Source: Streptomyces flavotricini (lineage in GTDB: Bacteria > Actinomycetota > Actinomycetes > Streptomycetales > Streptomycetaceae). Taken from it: DNA of 64,000 nucleotides. Shown here piece after piece: positions 57,234-64,000 of the stretch; the stretch's first letter is position 1; every line of letters begins with the position of its first letter. The notes beneath the pieces were generated by a model. That model ran no database searches. It worked only from the letters and a program-made list of their open reading frames with translations, and had not been told where the DNA came from. The stretch spans positions 2,655,519 to 2,719,518 of the forward strand of contig NZ_JAINUL010000001.1 of assembly GCF_020639365.1 (NCBI RefSeq), in the 5' to 3' direction. Made by a program: the position numbers and the translations under genes.

Positions 57234-58490
57234 TTGCCCAGTCCCTACCGCGCGATATTCGCGGCCCCCGGCACTGTGGGGTTCAGCGCCGCAGGCCTCA
57301 TAGGCCGCCTGCCCATATCCATGGTCGGCGTCGGCATCCTGACGATGATCTCCGAGATCACCGGCCGCTACGCCATGGCGAGCGCCCTCACCGGCACCCT
57401 CGCCCTGGCCGCCGCGTTCATCGGCCCCCAGGTGTCCCGCCTGGTGGACCAGTACGGGCAGCGGCGGGTGCTCCGTCCCGCCACCCTGATCTGCGTGGCC
57501 TCGGTCGCCGTCCTGCTGGCGGCCGCCGCCAACGGGTGGCCGGACTGGACCCTGTTCGCCTGCGCGGCCGTCGCCGGCTGCGTCCCGAGCGTCGGCTCGA
57601 TGGTCCGCGCCCGGTGGACCGTGATCTACCGGGACTCCCCGCGCGAACTGCACACCGCGTACTCCTTCGAGTCCGTCGTGGACGAGGTCTGCTTCATCTT
57701 CGGCCCGATCATCGCCATCGGCCTGTCCACCACCTGGTTCCCCGAGGCCGGTCCGCTGATCGCCGCCCTCTGCCTGCTCGTCGGGGTCTGGCTGCTCACC
57801 GCGCAGCGCTCCACCGAGCCCGAGCCGCACCCGCGCGAGGAGCACGGGGCCCGCACCTCGGCCCTGCGCTCCCCCGGACTCCAGGTCCTGACCGCGACGT
57901 TCGTGGCGACCGGCGCGATCTTCGGTTCCATCGACGTGTCCACGCTGGCCTTCGCCGAGGAGCAGGGCCACAAGTCCGCCGCCAGCTTCGTCCTGGCCAT
58001 CTGGGCCTTCGGATCCTGTCTGGCGGGCGTCGTCTTCGGCCTGCTCCACCTCAAGGGCAAGAGCGAACGCCGTTGGGTACTGGGCGTATGTGCGATGGCC
58101 GTGAGTATGATCCCCCTCCTACTGGCCGGGAACCTTCCGTTTCTGGCCGTGGCGCTCTTCGTCTCGGGCCTCGCCATCGCTCCCACGATGATCACCACGA
58201 TGGCCCTGATCGAGGCGCACGTACCACGCGCGAAGCTGACCGAGGGCATGACCTGGATCAGCACCGGCCTCGCGGTCGGCGTCGCGGTCGGCTCGTCGGT
58301 GACCGGACTGGTCATCGACGCGTCCGGGGCGCGCAGCGGGTACGTCGTCTCCATCTCGTCGGGAGTGGCCGCGGCGGCGGTTGCGTTCGCGGGATACCGC
58401 CGGCTGACGAGGCCGGCGCAAGGGGAGGAGCCAGCAACCGATGGGGACGGCGACAGCAGGGCACGACAGCACGGCGACCGCGTGGCGTAA
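57234..58490 (+). CDS. MFS transporter
   Basis: 418 aa with about 12 hydrophobic helices and no recognisable substrate signature. I prefer TTG 57234 ([13 protein letters not shown]) because GGAGGGC lies just upstream; ATG 57210 is an alternative adding eight residues. It is divergent from hemH and overlaps the lactone oxidase gene by 50 bp. It sits 20 kb from the NRPS cluster in conserved chromosome, so it should not be taken as the cluster's exporter. Confidence 0.87.
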   Translation: MPSPYRAIFAAPGTVGFSAAGLIGRLPISMVGVGILTMISEITGRYAMASALTGTLALAAAFIGPQVSRLVDQYGQRRVLRPATLICVASVAVLLAAAANGWPDWTLFACAAVAGCVPSVGSMVRARWTVIYRDSPRELHTAYSFESVVDEVCFIFGPIIAIGLSTTWFPEAGPLIAALCLLVGVWLLTAQRSTEPEPHPREEHGARTSALRSPGLQVLTATFVATGAIFGSIDVSTLAFAEEQGHKSAASFVLAIWAFGSCLAGVVFGLLHLKGKSERRWVLGVCAMAVSMIPLLLAGNLPFLAVALFVSGLAIAPTMITTMALIEAHVPRAKLTEGMTWISTGLAVGVAVGSSVTGLVIDASGARSGYVVSISSGVAAAAVAFAGYRRLTRPAQGEEPATDGDGDSRARQHGDRVA

Positions 58491-59778
58491 CTGGGCGGGC
58501 AACGTCACGGCCACGCCCGCCCGGGTGGTGACCCCGGCCTCGGTCGAGGAGCTTCAGGAGGCGGTCCGCCGGGCCGCCGAGGACGGGCTGAAGGTGAAGG
58601 CGGTCGGCACCGGCCACTCCTTCACCGCGGCGGCCGCGACCGACGGGGTGCTCGTACGTCCGCAGGCGCTGGCCGGGATCCGGGAGATCGACCGGACCGC
58701 CGGCACCGTGACGGTGGCCGCGGGAACGGTGCTCAAGGACCTGAACGTGGCCCTGGCCCGGGAGGGCCTCTCGCTCACCAACATGGGCGACATCATGGAG
58801 CAGACGGTCTCCGGAGCCACCGGCACCGGAACCCACGGCACCGGCCGGGACTCGGCTTCCATCGCCGCCCAGATCCGCGGCCTGGAGCTGGTCACGGCGG
58901 ACGGGCGGCTGCTGAACTGCTCCGCGAAGGGAGACGACGAGGAACGCGCGGTCTTCGCGGCCGCCCGGATCGGCATCGGCGCCCTCGGCATCGTCACCGC
59001 GATCACCTTCGCCGTGGAGCCGCTCTTCTTCCTGACCGCCCGCGAGGAGCCCATGGGCTTCGACCGGGTGACCGCAGAGTTCGAGCAGCACTTCGCGGAG
59101 AACGAGCATTTCGAGTTCTACTGGTTCCCGCACACCGGCAACTGCAACACCAAGCGCAACAACCGCAGCCAGGGTCCCGCTGCCCCGCCCGGAGCGGTGG
59201 GCGCCTGGATCGAGGACGAACTGCTGTCCAACGGCGTCTTCCAGGCCGTCAACTCCCTCGGCCGCGCGGTCCCGGCGACGATCCCCTCCATCGCCCGGAT
59301 CGCCAGCCGTGCCCTGTCGGCGCGCACCTACACGGACATCCCGTACAAGGTGTTCACCAGCCCGCGCCGGGTGCGGTTCGTGGAGATGGAGTACGCGCTC
59401 CCGCGCGAGCAGGTGGTCGAGGCGCTGCGGGAGCTCAGGTCGATGGTCGACCGCTCCGGTCTGCGCATCAGCTTCCCGGTGGAGGTGCGGACGGCTCCCG
59501 CCGACGACATCGCGCTGTCGACGGCCTCCGGGCGGGAGACCGCGTACATCGCGGTGCACATGTACAAGGGCACGCCGTACCAGGCCTACTTCACGGCCGC
59601 CGAGCGGATCTTCACCGCGCACGGCGGGCGGCCACACTGGGGCAAGGTCCACACGCGCGACGCGGAGTACTTCGCCGGCGTCTACCCCCGATTCGGCGAG
59701 TTCACCGCGCTGCGCGACCGGCTCGACCCGGACCGGCTCTTCGGCAACGACTACCTGCGGCGGGTCCTGGGCGGGTAA
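58441..59778 (+). CDS. FAD-linked D-arabinono-1,4-lactone oxidase family protein
   Basis: 445 aa. An FAD PCMH domain occupies residues 20-190 (VGTGHSFTAAAATDGVLV, then ATGTGTHGTGRDSASIAAQI), and a C-terminal ALO domain ends HWGKVHTRD ... DRLFGNDYLRRVLG. It probably oxidises sugar lactones or alditols. The ATG lies inside the 3' end of the MFS gene, with GGAGGAG upstream. Confidence 0.9.
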   Translation: MGTATAGHDSTATAWRNWAGNVTATPARVVTPASVEELQEAVRRAAEDGLKVKAVGTGHSFTAAAATDGVLVRPQALAGIREIDRTAGTVTVAAGTVLKDLNVALAREGLSLTNMGDIMEQTVSGATGTGTHGTGRDSASIAAQIRGLELVTADGRLLNCSAKGDDEERAVFAAARIGIGALGIVTAITFAVEPLFFLTAREEPMGFDRVTAEFEQHFAENEHFEFYWFPHTGNCNTKRNNRSQGPAAPPGAVGAWIEDELLSNGVFQAVNSLGRAVPATIPSIARIASRALSARTYTDIPYKVFTSPRRVRFVEMEYALPREQVVEALRELRSMVDRSGLRISFPVEVRTAPADDIALSTASGRETAYIAVHMYKGTPYQAYFTAAERIFTAHGGRPHWGKVHTRDAEYFAGVYPRFGEFTALRDRLDPDRLFGNDYLRRVLGG

Positions 59779-59784
59779 CCCGGC

Positions 59785-60633
59785 TCAGGGGGCTTCCTGT
59801 TGCCCCTTGCCGCCCGGAGCAGGCGTGGCTGTGGGCGTCGGAGTCGGGGTGGGCGTGGGCTTCGGGCCCGGCGTCAGCGGGCTCGGACTCGGCGCCGGGC
59901 CACCGGAGTCGGGGGAGCCCGAAGGGTCCGGGGACGCGGGGTCGGGGCTCGGACTCGGGCTCCGGTCCCGTCCGCCGTGCGGGGCCGATGGGCTCGGGGA
60001 GGTCCCGGACCCCGGACCCGCCCCGCCCTTCCCGCCGGTGCCGGGCTCCTTGCCGGGGTCGGCGGGCCGCTCGTCGCCCGCCTTGCGCGTGCCGCCGGAC
60101 CAGATGGTTGCGCCGCCCTGGCTGATCGCCGTGCCGGAGAAGGCCTCGTACGCCCCGAGGCCGCCGAGCGCGAGGGCGAAGGCCGCGCCCGAGGCCACCG
60201 CCGTCCGCTTCCAGCCCCGCACGCGGGTGCCGTGCACGGTGGCCGCGCCGAACTCCCCGGAGGGCGCTGCCGTACGGAGCGGCAGGGTGCCGTCGGGCGT
60301 CTCCTCCCCGACGGGCGGCGGGACCTGACGGGCCCGGGGGCGGGCGCTCTCGCGGAGCTGGTCGCCGGTGCTCTTGAAGAGGTGCTGGATGACGGGGCCG
60401 CCCGCGGTGGCGACCACGCTGACCACGCCGGCGCCGAGGATGGTCCCGTAGACGCCGAGCTTGGAGGCGAGCAGGGCCGCGGCGACGGTGGCGAGGGAGG
60501 AGCCCGCGATCTGGGCCACGCTCAGATCGAGCTTCTTCTTCTCGGCGCCGTCCGCGCCGTCAGCGCCGTGCGGTCCGTCCGGCCCCTTCGTCCAGGACCC
60601 CGGTCCGATCTCGGGCGTGGACTTCTGACCCAT
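59785..60633 (-). CDS. Hypothetical membrane protein with Pro/Ser/Gly-rich tail
   Basis: 282 aa from ATG 60633, where GGGGATGAGG gives a better ribosome site than for ATG 60639. A Gly/Asp-rich start is followed by a hydrophobic hairpin (SLATVAAALLASKLGVYG and ILGAGVVSVVATAGGPVI), a linker, a membrane helix (TAVASGAAFALALGGLGAY), then about 110 residues of Gly/Pro/Ser/Thr repeats ending in a PTPT run. It is probably anchored with the tail outside, spanning the wall. Function unknown. Convergent with the lactone oxidase gene, 6 bp apart. Confidence 0.8.
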   Translation of the reverse strand: MGQKSTPEIGPGSWTKGPDGPHGADGADGAEKKKLDLSVAQIAGSSLATVAAALLASKLGVYGTILGAGVVSVVATAGGPVIQHLFKSTGDQLRESARPRARQVPPPVGEETPDGTLPLRTAAPSGEFGAATVHGTRVRGWKRTAVASGAAFALALGGLGAYEAFSGTAISQGGATIWSGGTRKAGDERPADPGKEPGTGGKGGAGPGSGTSPSPSAPHGGRDRSPSPSPDPASPDPSGSPDSGGPAPSPSPLTPGPKPTPTPTPTPTATPAPGGKGQQEAP

Positions 60634-61170
60634 CCTCATCCCCTGCGTGTTCTGCCTCTCGCGACGTCTCGCGCTTCACCGCTCTCAGCAGTTACTGACA
60701 GCTGAGCGAAACGGATAGTTCCGTTTCTGGTGATTCTGTGAAGCAGGACACGCGGATTCGGGTGCGGACGCAGGTCCCGCCCGATTCAGGGCAGCCCAAC
60801 TCCCGCCGCCCGCGACAAGTTCGGCGGCGCGGCGGTCCACCCAGGTGGCCCGAATGGAGTACTGTGGCGAGCCCTGGGGCCGTCCTTCCTTACGGATGTC
60901 CGGACTCGGGAGAGGGGGCCGACTGATGGAGAAACGGCACTCGAGACCGGTGATGCCGCGGCATTGCACGCGTTCCTGATGCGCACAGTAACCGTTTGGT
61001 CACTGTGCGTGCCCAACAGGTAACCGTGCCATAACGGCGATCAAGGGCGCATGCCCGACACGCCGGTTGAACTCGGCAAGGTTGTGGCAGGCTGCACCCG
61101 GGCAGGCCACACTCGACTAGCGGAAGCAGCGACGCACGTGACGTCGGCAGGCACCACCCGGGAGGTCCCC
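60634..61170. promoter_or_regulatory. 537-bp gap upstream of sepH with several dyads
   Basis: No convincing gene. Dyads: GAAACGGA-TAGT-TCCGTTTC at 60708-60727; a 12-bp palindrome ATGCCGCGGCAT at 60953-60964; and CGCACAGTAACC-GTTT-GGTCACTGTGCG (one mismatch) at 60982-61009. GGAGG lies at 61161 before the sepH ATG. The first dyad may act on the minus-strand gene and the third on sepH. Confidence 0.5.
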
Positions 61171-62199
61171 ATGCCCGAACTGCGTGTCGTGGCCGTCTCA
61201 AATGACGGCACACGACTGGTGCTCAAGGCTGCGGACAGCACGGAGTACACGCTTCCGATCGACGAGCGGCTGCGGGCTGCCGTGCGCAACGACCGCGCGC
61301 GCCTGAACCAGATCGAGATCGAGGTGGAGAGCCACCTCCGCCCCCGTGACATCCAGGCCCGCATACGAGCCGGTGCCTCCGCCGAGGAGGTGGCGCAGCT
61401 CGCCGGCATCCCCGTCGACCGCGTACGCCGCTTCGAGGGCCCGGTGCTGGCCGAGCGCGCGTTCATGGCGGAGCGAGCCCGCAAGACGCCCGTGCGCCGC
61501 CCCGGGGAGAACACCGGACCCCAGCTCGGCGAGGCCGTTCAGGAGCGGCTCACGCTGCGCGGCGCCGAGAAGGACTCCGTGCAATGGGACTCCTGGCGCC
61601 GCGACGACGGCACGTGGGAGGTCCTGCTGGTCTACCGGGTCGTGGGCGAACCGCACTCGGCGAGCTGGACCTACGACCCGCCGCGCCGGCTGGTCGTCGC
61701 CGTGGACGACGAGGCCCGCTCGCTGATCGGCGAGGCCGACGACCTGCCGGCGACGCCGGAGCCGAGCTTCCCGTTCGTACCGCGGATCGCGCGACTGCCG
61801 AGGGACCGGCCGCTGGACCGGGCCCTGGACCGGCAGTTGGAGCGGGCCCCCGGCAATGCGGCTCCGGCGCCGGAGCCCGAGGAGGAACGGGACACGCTGA
61901 CGAGCCTCCTGGAGGCCGTGCCGAGCTTCCGCGGCGACCTGGTGGTCCCGGAACGCCCCGAGCCCCCGGCGGAGGAGGAGCCCGAGGCCGAGGAGCCCCC
62001 GGCGGCCTCGGCGAGTGCCGGTGCCGGCTCCGCCTACGCGGACGTCCTGATGCCGCGCACGGTCGCGGGCCACCGCGACCGTCTGACGGGCACCACCGAC
62101 CGGCAGGCGGAGGCCGACGGCGTCCGCCCGGGCCGCCGCGCCGCGGTCCCGAGCTGGGACGAGATCGTCTTCGGCACCCGCCGCAAGAAACAGGAGTAA
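61171..62199 (+). CDS. sepH: Septation protein SepH
   Basis: 342 aa from ATG 61171 (MPELRVVAVSNDGTRLVL), with GGAGG eight bases upstream; upstream in-frame ATGs have no such site. The N-terminal DUF3071 domain holds a helix-turn-helix-like motif (ASAEEVAQLAGIPVDRVRRF near 72-91). A long acidic Pro/Glu/Ala-rich linker follows, then a conserved C-terminal motif WDEIVFGTRRKKQE. SepH binds FtsZ and promotes filament assembly at sporulation septa in Streptomyces. Confidence 0.92.
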   Translation: MPELRVVAVSNDGTRLVLKAADSTEYTLPIDERLRAAVRNDRARLNQIEIEVESHLRPRDIQARIRAGASAEEVAQLAGIPVDRVRRFEGPVLAERAFMAERARKTPVRRPGENTGPQLGEAVQERLTLRGAEKDSVQWDSWRRDDGTWEVLLVYRVVGEPHSASWTYDPPRRLVVAVDDEARSLIGEADDLPATPEPSFPFVPRIARLPRDRPLDRALDRQLERAPGNAAPAPEPEEERDTLTSLLEAVPSFRGDLVVPERPEPPAEEEPEAEEPPAASASAGAGSAYADVLMPRTVAGHRDRLTGTTDRQAEADGVRPGRRAAVPSWDEIVFGTRRKKQE

Positions 62200-62223
62200 C
62201 CCGGGCGGCACCTCCCGCCCGGG
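62200..62223. terminator. Hairpin after sepH
   Basis: Perfect 9-bp stem CCCGGGCGG / CCGCCCGGG with a 6-base loop directly after the sepH stop and 28 bp from the convergent sulfurtransferase stop. Confidence 0.7.
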
Positions 62224-62251
62224 CCGGGGGCCCGACCGGGGCGCGGCCCCG

Positions 62252-63106
62252 CTACTGCGGGTCCGGGCCCGTGGCCACGGGCCGGGCCGGGTCCGCGGAC
62301 CACTGCGACCAGCTGCCCGCGTACAGCGCGGACGGAATCCCCGCCACCGCGAGCGCCAGCACCTCGTGCGCCCCCGAGACCCCCGAACCGCAGTACACGC
62401 CGACCGGCGCACCGCCCGCAGCGCCCAGCCCGGCGAACCGCACCCGCAGTGCGTCCGCCGCGAGGAACTTCCCGTCCGCGTCCACGTTCTCCGTCGTCGG
62501 CGCCGACAGCGCACCCGGGATGTGCCCGCCCACCGGGTCGATCGGCTCGACCTCTCCCCGGTACCGCTCCCCCGCCCGCGCGTCCAGCAGGATCCCGCTG
62601 CGCGCGAGCGACGCCGCGGCGTCCGCGTCCAGCAGCCCCATCGCCCCGGGGTTTGGCTTGAAATCGCCCTCCGTGACGGTGACGGCATCGGCTGTCACCG
62701 GACCGCCCGCCGCCGTCCACGCGGCCAGCCCGCCGTCCAGCACCCGTACGTCCGTGTGACCCGTCCAGCGCAACAGCCACCATGCCCGTGCGGCGGCCCA
62801 GCCCAGCCCCCCGTCGTACACGACCACCGGCGCGTCCGCCGAGACCCCGGCGCGGCGCATCGCGGCGCCGAACTCCTCCGGCTGCGGCAGCGGGTGGCGC
62901 CCGCCGGCTCCCGGCGGACCTGCCAGTTCGCGGTCGAGGTCCACGTACGCCGCCCCGGGCAGGTGGCCCGCCTCGTACACGGAGCGCAGGTTCGGACCGC
63001 CCAGCTGCCAGCGGACGTCGAGCAGCACCGGCGGCCGGGAACCGGCCAGCTCGTCCATCAGTTCGGCAGCGGAAACGATCACGGGGGGCGCAGAGTTCGC
63101 AGTCAT
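62252..63106 (-). CDS. Sulfurtransferase (double rhodanese)
   Basis: 284 aa, ATG 63106. Two rhodanese domains: the inactive first (LLDVRWQLGG, GHLPGAAYVDLD, VVVYDGGLGWAAARAWWLL) and the catalytic second with active-site loop VYCGSGVSGA (Cys near 240). This loop form is typical of thiosulfate sulfurtransferases (CRxGxT-like variants) rather than confidently of mercaptopyruvate enzymes. Convergent with sepH. Confidence 0.9.
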   Translation of the reverse strand: MTANSAPPVIVSAAELMDELAGSRPPVLLDVRWQLGGPNLRSVYEAGHLPGAAYVDLDRELAGPPGAGGRHPLPQPEEFGAAMRRAGVSADAPVVVYDGGLGWAAARAWWLLRWTGHTDVRVLDGGLAAWTAAGGPVTADAVTVTEGDFKPNPGAMGLLDADAAASLARSGILLDARAGERYRGEVEPIDPVGGHIPGALSAPTTENVDADGKFLAADALRVRFAGLGAAGGAPVGVYCGSGVSGAHEVLALAVAGIPSALYAGSWSQWSADPARPVATGPDPQ

Positions 63107-63280
63107 GCGGCCCATCTTCCTCCCCGCTCCGCGGCCGGTGTGACAAGCCCGGCATCGACAGGTCGCATCGATTCGGTCATCTCTCCCCGCGTCGGCGAAA
63201 CCCGGCCGGTCGAGGCGCGCCGGACCCGCCGTAGTGGAAGCATCTGGTCCGGGATGAGCGACGACGAGGAGACGGCTGAC

Positions 63281-64000
63281 ATGACCGAGGAACCGGAAGA
63301 AACGCGGCGCCCGCCCGGCACGCCGTGCTGGTCGAGTCTGATGGTGCACGGCCTCGGGACCACCGAGGCCTTCTACACCGACCTGTTCCGCTGGGAGTAC
63401 GAGCCCGGCCCCCAGCCCTTCGGCCCGTACGTCCGCGCCCTGCTCGACGGCCAGGAGGTGGCCGGCATCGGCGAGATGCCGCCGGACCGGCACCTGCCGG
63501 TCGCCTGGACCACGTACTTCGCCACCGACGACGCCGACTCCACGGCCGAGACGATCCGCGCCTGCGGCGGCACGGTCGCGGTGGGCCCGCTGGACGCGGG
63601 CGGCGAGGGGCGCGTGGCGATCTGCTCCGACCCGCTGGGGGCGATCTTCGGGATCTGGCAGGCCGAGGAGCACATCGGAACCCGGCTGTCCGGTGTCCCC
63701 GGGACCCCGGTCTGGGCCGAGCTCGTCACGCAGGACACCTCGACCGTCGGCAAGTTCTACGAGCACGTCTTCGGCCACGAGGCCGAGACGCACGCCACCG
63801 CCACCTCCGACTTCGACTACGTGACGCTGCTGCTGGACGGGCGCCCGGTCGCCGCCGTGCACGGGGTCGGGCGTTCGCTCCCCCACGACCGGGGCCCGCA
63901 CTGGATGACGTACTTCGAGGTCGAGGACGTGGACGCGGCCGCGGCGCGGGTCCACCTCCTGGGCGGGCGCGTCGTCCAGCCGCCCCGCGAGGGGCTGACG
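63281..64000 (+). CDS. VOC-family (glyoxalase-like) protein, 3' end outside the window
   Basis: Open to the window end, 240 codons visible. I prefer ATG 63281 (MTEEPEETRRPPG), with AGGAG nine bases upstream, over ATG 63254. There are two tandem vicinal-oxygen-chelate domains: CWSSLMVHGLGTTEAFYTDL ... GVAICSDPLGAIFGIWQ-type first half, then VWAELVTQDTSTVGKFYEHVFG ... HWMTYFEVEDVDAA. Function unknown; relatives include the hydroxylase-like 27-kDa antigen CFP30B group. Confidence 0.85.
   Translation, partial: MTEEPEETRRPPGTPCWSSLMVHGLGTTEAFYTDLFRWEYEPGPQPFGPYVRALLDGQEVAGIGEMPPDRHLPVAWTTYFATDDADSTAETIRACGGTVAVGPLDAGGEGRVAICSDPLGAIFGIWQAEEHIGTRLSGVPGTPVWAELVTQDTSTVGKFYEHVFGHEAETHATATSDFDYVTLLLDGRPVAAVHGVGRSLPHDRGPHWMTYFEVEDVDAAAARVHLLGGRVVQPPREGLT

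Noticed and set aside
57234-58490. MFS gene as exporter of the NRPS product
   Set aside because: It lies about 20 kb away within conserved chromosomal genes and is coupled to the lactone oxidase.
60738-60926. 62-codon open frame upstream of sepH
   Set aside because: Arg/Pro-rich shadow-like composition, no ribosome site and no recognisable family.

Overview
The window is high-GC actinobacterial DNA, almost certainly Streptomyces. The evidence is codon bias, GTG/TTG starts, SepH, CutRS, DUF3093, DUF3710 and DUF4193 proteins, and a right flank whose gene content I recall from the S. coelicolor region around SCO5853-SCO5901.

Layout. 1-1845: housekeeping left flank (3' end of meaB, an asparaginase, and a divergent Lrp/AsnC regulator). 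2002-34482: one long minus-strand biosynthetic operon, read right to left. Its order is a branched-chain aminotransferase, three giant NRPS proteins (3681, 1521 and 3200 aa), MbtH, a SnoaL/NTF2-like protein, an ornithine N5-hydroxylase (KtzI type), a piperazate synthase (KtzT, PaiB fold), a stand-alone adenylation enzyme, a DDAH-like hydrolase fused to a peptidyl carrier domain, and a small alpha/beta-hydrolase-like protein. 34888-36441: two plus-strand genes, an alpha/beta hydrolase and a formyltransferase, diverging from the operon. 36551-38388: a broken junction where the first ~150 codons of ettA run directly into a 5'-truncated, out-of-frame Ig-repeat gene. 38815-64000: conserved chromosome with an RNA methyltransferase, an APC permease, a TrkA-like pair, an operon of KdpDE plus an OB-fold protein and a DUF3159 protein, DUF3710, dut, a hotdog thioesterase, DUF3093, an EcsC-like protein, DUF4193, CutRS, an inositol phosphatase, hemH, an MFS transporter, a lactone oxidase, SepH, a sulfurtransferase and a VOC protein.

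How the cluster may work (inference). The NRPSs give seven modules: C-A-PCP, C-A-PCP, C-A-PCP-E / C-A-PCP-E / C-A*-PCP, C-A-PCP, C-A*-PCP-TE. Module 2 has a threonine code. Modules 1, 3, 4 and 6 read as hydrophobic. Modules 5 and 7 contain eroded adenylation domains (A*) that have lost whole stretches and catalytic motifs. The cluster makes piperazate (KtzI+KtzT) and encodes a free adenylation enzyme with a proline-like cyclic-imino-acid code; its gene overlaps the end of the piperazate synthase gene. The simplest reading is that this enzyme loads piperazate in trans onto modules 5 and 7, possibly through the PCP on the DDAH-like protein and the Cys-nucleophile hydrolase-like protein as a shuttle. 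The predicted product is an N-capped (perhaps N-formyl) heptapeptide lactone with Thr at position 2, D-residues at 3 and 4, and piperazate at 5 and 7. This resembles the depsidomycin family as I recall it. I see no dedicated exporter, resistance gene or pathway regulator in the cluster.
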